The notes below the pieces were generated by a model. The model saw only the letters and a program-made list of their open reading frames with translations. It searched no databases and was not told where the DNA came from. 64,000 nt of DNA from Rhizoclosmatium globosum (Eukaryota > Chytridiomycota > Chytridiomycetes > Chytridiales > Chytriomycetaceae): assembly GCA_002104985.1 (NCBI GenBank), contig MCGO01000064.1, forward strand, positions 184,197-248,196. The letters are read 5' to 3'. A program made the translations under genes and the position numbers. Numbering within the stretch: the first letter of the stretch is position 1; every line of letters begins with the position of its first letter. Of the stretch, positions 55,060 through 64,000 are shown in pieces.

Positions 55060-58000
55060 ATGGGAGGAAACCAATCTAAGCCTGGTTTGTTGTTGCCTCT
55101 GTGTGTTGGAATTCCACTTATCAAAAAACAGGTGCTGGATCTGCATCTGTGAATGTCAATCCTCCACCAGTGAACCTAAATAAATTAGTAAGAGATGAAT
55201 TCACTGCTAAGGCGCCTGTTGCCATTGACTGAAATGATACAAAATCACAAACACAAACAGCTGTCATCAATGCCGTTCAAGCTGAATCAGGTTTGATTGT
55301 TCTTGCAACTGATACTGCCAGAATAATAACATAATTGTCAGATCATGTGGACCATGAAGAGCCCACTGCTGTGCTCAATTGTCAAGTGCTCAAAACTCAA
55401 GCAAGTAATGATTATATTGACGTAACATTAAATCCTCCAGCTCAATCTGACTTAGGTGTGTCCTAATGTATTACATATGACTGGTTGATTAACACCTCCT
55501 GTATCAGCTGTTGCTTTCACAATAGTGGAGCATACTTCAGCTTTACCAGAAACATCAACTGCAGCACCCACTTAAACAGCACCCTTGTTTCTATCCAGCC
55601 TTACAAACAAGATGATGCACGTGACACTGTCAAGCTTGATGAGCAAACGGTCAAGTGTTTGAAAATGAAGGTGACTAATCACTCCTTTGAATGCATTGTG
55701 GCTAAAATAACACATGAGATTGCTGATTACTATCCTGATTTGGTCACAACTTCAACAATACAAATCTACTACTTACTGTCCCTTGATCAAACTCGACGAA
55801 TGTTATCAAATCAGGCTCGACTGGGGAATATTCTACGTCCTCTCAAGAATACATTATCTGATATTCTATTTGAGTTCCATTCTCTTTATGTGGTAACTAT
55901 CAGTGCCAAAAATGGCAATAATCTTCCACAGTTGTTGTTGAGCTTAAAGAAGCTGATATGAATGAACTTCTTGACAATGTAAGGCTTATCAACTTAAATC
56001 TGTCATTAAGCTTGCCCAATATAGATCACACTTCACTTTGGTTGTGAACGGAGTGTCAAAGTTTATCATCAGAACAAGAAATCTTATGAACTTGAAAGTG
56101 TTACCAATCAAGTCTCTCAAAAGAGCATTTTTAGATTCTTGTGAAGTCTTTGAACCTATCAAACGTACAGGAACTCTCAAGCTGTTGACCCTGAACATAA
56201 AAATGCAACCCCAAACTTTTCAAGTATAACAAAGTTAGGGACTTGTTTATTTCATACAGCTGGTCCACCACAGCAGAAGTGGATGCTATTGTGAACAAAC
56301 TTGAAACAGATACAAACTGCAAATATGGAGGGATAAAAAGATATGAATGACAACATTATGAGTCAATGGGAGGTGGCCTGGCTGGTTGCAAGGCAGTTGT
56401 TGCTTTTCTTTCTGAAAAGTATTTGGTGAGTCATTTTTTCCAAACTCAAGGTCTGACTTTTTGCTTAGACTTCGAAAATTGCAAGAATGAGCTATATTTT
56501 GCCAGAGAATTGAAGAAACCAATTATTCCTGTATATCTGTTTGAAGAAGGCACTGATATTGAGTCTTTGAAGAGATCAGACAGTGGTCCATTCTTCATTG
56601 TAACTGGAAAGTTGTACTTTGATTTCAAAAGGATGGATGCAAATGAACCCAAGTGGTAGTAAGTTCAATGAGCTCTTGGCTGGTATATACAGTACTCTTG
56701 ACCAAAAAATATACCTGGCATTATCATCTGATTTTTGGAAACTTGGCTTGATCCAGTACTTTTGAGGATGATCTTGAAGCTTATAAAGCAGAGTATGTCC
56801 TGGAACAAGCTTTGGATGATTCCAGCTCTTGAAGCATGGGCTCAGACTGGTGAAAGGTGTTGTACTTAAATGGTGGTGCTGGAACTGGAAAGTCAATTAT
56901 TGTGTACAGTCTGACAGTGAATTTGCCATCCAATTTCAGATTGGAGCCCTCTTCATTTGCCGATACAATAATACACGCAAGAGTGATCCTAAAATTCTTG
57001 TTTCTACTATTGTGAGTAGCCTGTGTAAATCATTAGGTGGAATTTTTAAGCAGCATGTTGAAACAGAAATGGAAACTGATAAAATCCGTGAAACTGAAGG
57101 AAACAAACTCTTCTACAGCGTCCTGTGGAAGCATTTCAGGTCTTAGTCTTGGATGGTTTAAACAAATTACCACCAGAAGAATGGAAAGAAAAGACACTGT
57201 TGATTGTGATTGATGCTTTGGATGAGCTTAACATTAGTGATCGCCACTATGTATTGAGTATATTGACAAGTCTATGCCAAAACTTCCTACGTTTGTAAAG
57301 ATTTTCACTTCCGGACGACCTGAACGTGATATTTACCATGCTTTACAAAATGTCAGTCCATTTGTGTTAAGTCCCAATGAAGAAAAGAATCAAGAAGATT
57401 TAGAAAAATTTGGGACTATTTCTTAGGTTCTGTTTGGGGAATCATTGCCCAGACAGTCTTAAGTCTAAGTGCTGTAAAGATTTGATAGTCAAGTCAGAGG
57501 GTCTCTTTATCTATGCTCGAACTGTTTGTGAATATATCAAACAACAAAACTTCAATCCATCACAGGCTCACACTGTGATACAATCTCTTGCATCAGGAGT
57601 TGACAATTCATATGCTACAATTATGAATCGTTTGCTCACAGTCAATAGATCAGAGAAAATATCACTATTCAAAAGTGCATTTGCTGTTGTACTGACTGTC
57701 CAAAAGCCTCTTTCGCTGAATGCATTGGCCAATGTTGGCGGGATTGAATACAACAGATGTTCAAGACTTTGTGTCATAGGTAATTTTGTAACAAGAAGTT
57801 CAGCCTAACTAAATTGATTGTAGTTCCGTCCAATCCTCAAAATAGAAAATGGGGCTTTGTCTGTAATCCACAAAAGTGTTAAAGACTTTTTTACTGATGT
57901 AGGTCGCTGTGGGTCAGAGTTATTTATTGACCTTATGGATGCACACCTTGCAGTTCAGTGTCTTAAGATTTTAATGTCTACCTTGAGTAAGAACATGGCA

Positions 58001-60318
58001 AAACTAGATTCTACAAAATTTTACAAACCAGATGACCTTGCAAAATTGACAGTATTAAATGAGGATATGCAATATGCTCTTTTGTTTTGGGCTTCTCACT
58101 TTGTCAAAGGATTCCAAGTTAAAACTAAAGCATTACCTATGCTTCAATGTCTGCATCAATTTTGCATTTCAGTTCTACCATTGTACCTTGAGGGTTTGCT
58201 GCTACTGCTCAAGCTAAATGAAGTATTCTTGGTGATTGAATCAGTTGTGTTGGCAGTTATCTCAGTATGAGGCATCTGATGAAAAAATGACAATTCTATC
58301 TTTACTTAATGACCTTAAATTCATTGCTTTTAATTATCATAATGAACTAAAGGCTAGTCCTCTCCAAGTCTACAATCATGCACTGATAGGAGTTCCTCAA
58401 GAGACAAGATATTTTTTCTATTACTCTCATTTTGCAACTGTGCACATGACAATTGGTGCAAAAAAGAATTGGGGCCCAGTCACACTTGAAAATTTTTCCG
58501 AAGTGATGTCATTAGCATTATCACCTGACTCCAAGATTATAGCTTCTGGATTATCCAACTACTTAGTCAGATTGTGGTCTTTTGAAACAGGGGAATGTAT
58601 TCAGATTCTTGGGGGACATACTGATTTGGTATTTTTTGTAACATTCTCACATGACTCCAAGACTTTAGCTTCTGGATCATTTGACACTACAGTAAAATTG
58701 TGGTCAGTGCAAACTGGGGACTGCATCCACACATTTTCCGGGCATTCTTATCCAGTAACTTCACTATTATTTTCTTCTGACTCTAAGATTGTAGTTTCTG
58801 GATCAAGAAACAATATAGTCAAATTGTGGTGCATGGAAACTGGGAAATGTGTGCGGACTCTTGCTGGAGATTTTGCTTGTGATTCTTATGGGTCTTCTGA
58901 CATAATTGTGAGGGGTAGCAATTTCACCTGATCTCAAAACAGTGATATCTGAATCAGAAAATAATAGAGTCAACTTATGGTCTTTAGAAACAGGGGAATG
59001 TATGCAAACCCTTGTTGGGCATACTCAACCAGTATTTTCAGCAACTTTCTCACATGACTCTAAGACTGTAGCTTCTGGATCATATGACACTACAGTGAAA
59101 TTGTGGTCTGTGGAAACAGGGGATTGTATTCAGACCCTTGCTGAGCATACAGGGTGCATATATTCAGTTACATTTTCCCAGGATGCTAAAACCATAGTTT
59201 CTGGATCACATGACAACACAGTAAAATTGTGGTCAGTGAAAACAGGGGACTGCCTCCAAACGTTTGTTGGGCATTCTTTTGCAGTGTCTTCTGTAGCAAT
59301 CTCCAATGATGAAAAGATTGTAGTATCCGGATCATTTGACATGACAATCAAATTGTGGTCTGTACAAACAGAGAAAAACATGCTAACATGCTGAAAAAAT
59401 TTCCCAGATAACATCATTCGGAATTTCACCTGACTCAAATACTCTGCTTTCTAGATTTGATGACAACTCAGTAAAATTGTGGTCTGCACAGACAGGAGAA
59501 TGTAGCCAGACAATTTCTGGGATTTTTCCAAACTAGCTTTCTCACCTGATTCCAAGATTATAGCTACTTTCAGTGAAAGCAGTTCAGTGAAATTGTGGTC
59601 TGTGGAAACAGGTAAATGTATTCAGACTCTATATGAGCATTATCAAGTCACTTCAGTATCATTTTCACTTGACTCCAAAATGCTTGTTTTGGGATCTAAC
59701 GACACTACAGTTAAATTATGGTCTGTGGAAACAGGGAACTGCATCCAAACCTTTGTTGGGCATTATGAAAGAGTGACTTCAGTTGAATTTTCACCTGACA
59801 TTAGGACTGTAGCTTCTGCATCACAAGATTTAAGTGTAAAATTGTGGTCAGTTCAAACAGGTGACTGTATCCAGACCCTTACTGGCCATTTTCGTCATGT
59901 GATTTCATTGGACTTTTCAGCTGACTCTAAGCTTTTAGTTTCTGGATCAATTGACAGCAGAGCTAAATTGTGGTTACTAGAAACTGGAGAATGTGTCAAA
60001 ACCTTTGAACATGGTTTAAAGGGGGTTTTTGCAGCATTCTCAGCTGACTCAAAAACTGTAGTTACTGTTTCAACAAGTGAAGGTGTTGCCAAATTGTGGT
60101 CCATAGAAACAGGTGAATGTTTAAGAAGCATTCCATGGTATAGAGGTGATATCAGAGGTGTATTCATGCCAAAAGTGTTTATAATATTGGATGGATGGAT
60201 TTGTCACATGAATGGAACATATCTGTACCATACTGGTGAAAACCATTGTCTTGTTGCTGATAAAGCCGTTTACTGGGGTGAGAAGAACCAAATTGTTGGT
60301 CTGAGTCTTGAAAAATAA
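55060..60318 (+). CDS. STAND NTPase: (myristoyl?) N-terminus - TIR - NACHT - WD40 repeats
   Basis: The start MGGNQSKPG fits an N-myristoylation signal. After an unrecognised N-terminal region, a TIR domain appears at about 56230-56660: LFISYSWSTTAEVD, WRDKK, DMNDN, GGGLAGCKAVVAFLSEKYL, and NCKNELYFARELKKPIIPVYL with the conserved Cys and candidate catalytic Glu. A NACHT ATPase follows: Walker A GGAGTGKS near 56875, Walker B LLIVIDALDEL near 57200, and a TSGRPE sensor-like motif near 57310. About 13-14 WD40 repeats (58490-60200), many with KLWSVETGDCIQT, could make two seven-blade propellers. Short introns are preserved, but the frame slips by single bases many times (near 55575, 56340, 56365, 56855, 58925, 59395 and 59535), several at homopolymers. 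It is either a decaying gene or error-ridden sequence. Confidence 0.72.
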
Positions 60319-60600
60319 AGCAAGATAGATTTTTTTTTTCAGGGTTACAGGAATTTGTTGTCTTCAAACAGATACAGTGCAGGGGCCGGGGACTCAGCCC
60401 AATTCAATATACACGGGCTTGTGCAATCTGGTATTCACGGGTTGTGTAACTTCGTAAAATCTGGAGATGAGACCTTGTTTGACGTAACACAGTCCTTAGA
60501 AATCAAGTCATGAATATGAAGCAAATCATTTCAGAAAATGCTAAATAATTATAAGAGTTGACGTTTAGAGATATTAATCCTCTAATGCTTGCTAGAGGTA

Positions 60601-60645
60601 GGGTTCTATACTGTTGGATTAGGGTGATTAGGATGAGTCACCTTC
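60601..60645 (+). repeat. Leader repeat, copy 1
   Basis: GGGTTCTATACT, a short variable spot, then GGATTAGGGTGATTAGGATG and AGTCACCTTC. The same sequence recurs in the same orientation at 63557-63600, with the only differences being a few bases after ATACT. Both copies sit directly before a minisatellite. Confidence 0.85.
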
Positions 60646-61060
60646 TTCCTGCCCTCCAACAGCGTCCTCTAACAGCGTCCTCTAACAGGGTCCTCCAACA
60701 GCGTCCTGTGTTACCGTCCTCCAACAGCGTCCTGTAGTACCGTCCTCCAGGTTACCGTCCTCTAACAGCGTCCTCTAACAGCGTCCTCCAACAGCGTCCT
60801 GTGTTACTGCCCTCTAACAGCGTCCTCTAACAGGGTCCTCCAACAGCGTCCTCTAACAGTGTCCTCCAACAGCGTCCTGTGTTACTGTCCTCCAACAGCG
60901 TCCTGTAGTACCGTCCTCCAGGTTACCGTCCTCTAACAGCGTCCTCTAACAGCGTCCTCTAACAGCGTCCTCTAACAGCGTCCTGTAGTACCGTCCTCCA
61001 GGTTACCGTCCTCCAGGTTACCATCCTCCAAGAGCCTAAGAGCCTCCTTTGGGACCGTCC
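60646..61060 (+). repeat. Minisatellite of 14-bp AACAGCGTCCTCT-type units with higher-order structure
   Basis: Basic units are CCTCTAACAGCGTC or CCTCCAACAGCGTC, mixed with CCTGTAGTACCGTC and CCTCCAGGTTACCGTC variants. A longer block (CCAACAGCGTCCTGTAGTACC onward) recurs at about 60719 and 60892, which gives a higher-order period near 173 bp. There is no coding potential. Confidence 0.85.
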
Positions 61061-62030
61061 ACTGATTCTGATTGCAGTCTGCAAAAAAGTTCTGCAGGAT
61101 TGTTTAGAATTTTTCTGCAACATGAGTATAGGATATCAAAGGTGTATTCTATTTCTGAAACTAACACACTGATACAAATTAAAGCAACACAAATAAACTA
61201 TACAACTACATTCTGTTTGGTGGACGGAAGATGAATTAAACCATTAGTTTTGGCATTATATGGTATTCCTCTTCCATCAATATGATACATTCACAGGAAT
61301 TGCATTCTCTATAAAAGTTGAAACTGATTGACCGACAGCTTCTGGCCGAGTTTCAATCTAAGACGAGGATGATCACAGGAAAATTGAGTGGGATGGAACA
61401 ACTCTATTCGTTCTGTCCCATCCTTACAACCACAACCACAACGAACATTTCAACGGAAGGAAACACACCTGCAACAGTTCCAGATTTGCTCCACTAACTT
61501 GTCAAACAGGGATTTCCATGGTCTGTAAGACAAAGACAAAGACCCACATTTCAGGTGCCATACCAGCCAGAAAAGAGAATCAGGTGGGAATTCAGCGACA
61601 ACAGGAGAATTCTTACCATGTGCAGAGATATTGTGAAGGGGAACCAGGCAGCAACACATAAAGTCTCCGCAGTACAGTACGGGAAGAGTGCCATCCTCAG
61701 TTGGACAAGTTGAGAAGAACACCGCCTCTACCTTCTCTACATGCTATCAGCAAACCCTTCCAATGCATGCACAGTGCAGCCTTGGATGAGTTCAGAGAAG
61801 GCTCCCTATGTACAGTACAGGAAGAGAGCCATCCTCAGTTGGACAACAAGCAGGAAGGCAAAGACGTTGCCATCCACTCAAGGGACAAAGTAAGGGGACA
61901 CTGCCTACAGGAACCAGAGAACTCTCGACACCGTAACGGGTGAAGTAAAGGGACCCCAAACTGAGATCCCAGAGTCCACCAGTATCTTGTTGCAATGCCA
62001 GAGCCCAGGAGATCAAGACTAAGAGCCTGA
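61061..62030. other. Gene-free repetitive region
   Basis: No convincing gene is seen. Segments around 61629-61720 and 61800-61870 share GTACAGTACRGGAAGAG and CCATCCTCAGTTGGACAA, so they are diverged copies of one sequence. The minus-strand frames here are Leu/Cys-rich translations of repeats and not proteins. Confidence 0.5.
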
Positions 62031-62041
62031 AACAAAGAGGA

Positions 62042-62234
62042 ACCAGGCAGCAAGACACACGCAGTCTCCGCAGTTTCTCTGTTTGACAACCAAGAGCAGC
62101 GCCACTCAGTGTCAAAACAGATACTCCTGCAGAGACATTGTGAAGGGGAAGCAGGCAGCACAACACACACGTAGTCTCCGCAGTTTCTCTGTTTGACAAC
62201 CAAGAGCAGCGCCACTCAGTGTCAAAACAGATAC
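62042..62234 (+). repeat. Tandem duplication of about 107 bp, two copies
   Basis: 62042-62126 and 62149-62234 share an almost identical block with AGTCTCCGCAGTTTCTCTG, TTTGACAACCAAGAGCAGCG and CCACTCAGTGTCAAAACAGA. The two copies are offset by about 107 bp, and a partial older copy (GTGAAGGGGAACCAGGCAGC) is at about 61632. Confidence 0.85.
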
Positions 62235-62819
62235 TTGTGCAGAGATTTACGGGTGGAAGATGATTGAGAGAGGTAAAGAAGAGTGCAGCGTAAACCCTTC
62301 TGCAGGCCATCACCGATAGTGATGTACAGGTGGAAGATGATTGAAAGAGGAGAGAAGGAGAGAGAGAGGAAACCTTTGAGGCAACGTGGTAGCTTTGTTG
62401 TGGTGGGTGTGGTGGTTTTTTTGGTGAGAAAGTGAAGAGTGAAAAAGTGAAAAATGTATTCTGAATTTACAAGTCTTCTTTCCCTTTTTTTACTACACCC
62501 AAAAAGCAAATTCCAACCATTGAATGAGTGTTCTATCATAATTCAATTCGAATTCCAATTTTAATCTCGACCAAATGACTATATCATTTCTATTGAACCA
62601 CTTAGGAGATTGGACAACTGAAACGTGAATGTTGATCTGGTTGTTATATTGGTTGACGACTTATAGAGTTAGTGTAGTAGTGATGTGGGTTTACTGAACC
62701 TCGAGGTATGAAACAGATCGTCAATGGACAGAATAAATTGGAAAGAGTGATTAATACGATATATAGAGTTTATTTGTATTGTTTACCTTGAATTGCGACA
62801 ATGTCCAAGCTGTTTTCTA

Positions 62820-63550
62820 CTTCGGGCTTGAGTCTGTCCAACTTAAGGCTCAAGTATTTGCTCACCCATGGTCGGTTGTGGATGGTTAGAATGGGGTGCA
62901 TGATCAAAATCATATAAATTCGCTTTTTTGGTTTTGTTGGTTATGTTGGTAAACCCGCTGCCTTAATGTTGACTTCAGGCTCAAGTCCACTCGCTTCAGG
63001 CTCAAGTTCCTCCACGAACAAAACAATGACGTCGAACATAAAAAGCATGATAGATCGTAAAATATGATGCGATTAACGGAGGTATATGTTTAATTTTAGT
63101 TGGTGTACCAAAATAGTAAACTTGGGCCTCAAGTCAGCCAAGTTGAGCCCAAAGTCAAGGATCACTTTAACCACCAAATTATTATACCAGAATCTTATTT
63201 ACTCGATATTCCGACTCATGTTCAGGCTTTGTCTTTGATTTTACATGCTTTTTTGGTCCCACTTGAGTTGAGCCCTAAGTCACGGACTTGATGCCTAAGT
63301 ATGATGCTATCCTGAAATACTGAAATAGCAAATAAAAACGTGTTTATCATACACATTGAACGTAAAAATCGTTGTTTGGGACCACATCCAACTTCAGCCT
63401 TTAGTCAGCAACTTACGCCTCAAGTACCATAACACTGTCCGCGGTGTCATAGCCATCTCCATTTCACTGTAGATACTTTTTTAACTCGGTTATTACGATT
63501 ACTGTGTTTGATATCTGTATTTTGCAGTTTTTGGACTTGAGCCAGAACTC
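62820..63550. repeat. Dispersed degenerate CTCAAGT/ACTTGAG motif cluster
   Basis: GGCTCAAGT-like words or their complements recur at about 62827, 62849, 62984, 63005, 63128, 63142, 63264, 63287, 63402, 63418 and 63535, usually within CTTCAGGCTCAAGTCC or TTGAGCCCAAAGTC. Spacing is irregular (10-140 bp) and the sequence between is AT-rich and non-coding. Confidence 0.55.
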
Positions 63551-63556
63551 GACTCA

Positions 63557-63600
63557 GGGTTCTATACTTTGGATTAGGGTGATTAGGATGAGTCACCTTC
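63557..63600 (+). repeat. Leader repeat, copy 2
   Basis: Direct repeat of 60601-60645. It is again followed immediately by a minisatellite, here the reverse-complement type. Confidence 0.85.
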
Positions 63601-63740
63601 ATCCTGCAGGACGCTGACCTTGCAGGACCGTAACCTACAGGACGCTGACCTTGCAGGACCGTAACCTACAGGACGCTGACCTTGCAGGACCGTAACCTAC
63701 AGGACGCTGACCTTGCAGGACCGTAACCCACAGGACGCTA
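63601..63740 (+). repeat. 31-bp minisatellite, about four units, antiparallel to the array at 60646-61060
   Basis: The unit is CTGACCTTGCAGGACCGTAA followed by CCTACAGGACG. Its reverse complement contains CAGCGTCC and GGTTACGGTCC, the same words that build the first array on the plus strand (CAGCGTCC and GGTTACCGTCC). The units are almost perfect copies, so expansion is recent. Confidence 0.85.
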
Positions 63741-63772
63741 ACGTTGTGTGCAGGGGACGCTACCCTCTAGTC

Positions 63773-63826
63773 GGTTTGATCCCACCACCTCGCGAGCGGA
63801 AGCAGTGTTACATACCAACTAAGCCA
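63773..63826 (-). ncRNA. tRNA-like Pol III promoter (possible SINE head or tRNA relic)
   Basis: On the minus strand, TGGCTTAGTTGG (63815-63826) is a perfect A box and GGATCAAACC (63773-63782) matches the B-box core GWTCRANNC. The 32-bp gap between them is normal for a tRNA. The segment between contains a possible but imperfect anticodon arm, and no clean acceptor stem is seen, so a working tRNA is unlikely. Reading onward on the minus strand leads straight into the 31-bp minisatellite, as in a tRNA-derived SINE with a repeat body. Confidence 0.5.
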
Positions 63827-64000
63827 AAATGTTTAATCTGAGGGATGGAAATCTACATGTGATGGCACATAGGCACAGGAGGTGACACTTTAACAGGATG
63901 ATATTTCAGTCACACTCTATGTATGGTGGTTAATTCAGAGAGTAAATTCAGAGAATATCAGTATGTTTATTTAATATGCCATTGAATATGCCCCACTTTC

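Noticed and set aside
60646..61060. CRISPR-like array
   Set aside because: The units are 14-bp, contiguous and imperfect with no unique spacers, and the DNA is eukaryotic.
61792..62313. Minus-strand 173-codon Leu/Cys-rich frame, and a second overlapping one
   Set aside because: It is a translation of the 107-bp tandem duplication; the protein repeats exactly with the DNA and has no protein-like features.

Overview
This window is eukaryotic and most likely comes from a chytrid-type fungus. The genes carry many short introns (about 45-60 nt, sometimes longer) with GT(A/G)NGT donors, CTRAY/TACTAAC-like branch points and AG acceptors. The gene set is fungal: ATG13, a Zn2Cys6 regulator, an SREBP-type bHLH membrane regulator, a Nepro/RMP1-like nucleolar protein and GT31 glycosyltransferases. 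Tandem class C (GABA-B-like) receptors and STAND proteins with long WD40 arrays fit early-diverging zoosporic fungi. The species assignment is inference.

Layout. 1-4.9 kb: two tandem class C receptor genes, the first cut by the window edge. 5-7.4 kb: a fused pseudouridine-5'-phosphate glycosidase/pseudouridine kinase. 7.5-13.8 kb: an unknown gene, a four-exon metallothionein, an SGNH hydrolase, a tyrosine phosphatase, a GNAT acetyltransferase and a Nepro/RMP1-like gene. 13.9-19.7 kb: three tandem GT31-like glycosyltransferases. 20-23 kb: an SREBP-like transcription factor. 23.1-30.6 kb: a Zn2Cys6 transcription factor split by about 5.45 kb of foreign gene sequence (5'-truncated PLP enzyme, two complete UDP-glycosyltransferases, 3'-truncated GST) lying between two copies of a 7-bp direct repeat. 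31.1-35.3 kb: a 939-residue five-part RNA repair protein (2H phosphoesterase, helical region, DSP phosphatase, P-loop kinase, RNA ligase), followed by a HAD phosphatase. 35.5-37.6 kb: cytochrome c1, with a structured tandem repeat in intron 3. 37.9-41.2 kb: a cell-surface LRR protein with one LRR per exon. 41.3-54.6 kb: NnrU-like protein, an OSCA/CSC1 channel joined to a PX domain through a Glu-Pro linker, a small membrane protein, an MFS transporter, an unknown acidic protein, ATG13 and prefoldin 4. 55.1-60.3 kb: a TIR-NACHT-WD40 STAND gene. 60.3-64 kb: gene-poor repeats, including two antiparallel minisatellites with a shared leader and a tRNA-like Pol III promoter.

The genes are mostly independent housekeeping, surface and signalling genes; the window is not one pathway. 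Two blocks stand out as systems: the all-in-one RNA heal-and-seal protein, and the TIR-NACHT-WD40 innate-immunity-type gene next to repeats.

Quality caution: many genes, including the housekeeping prefoldin 4 gene, are broken by single-base indels, often in homopolymers, while their splice sites and flanking frames are intact. I read most of these as sequencing or assembly errors, not pseudogenes. The spliced models were worked out by eye.
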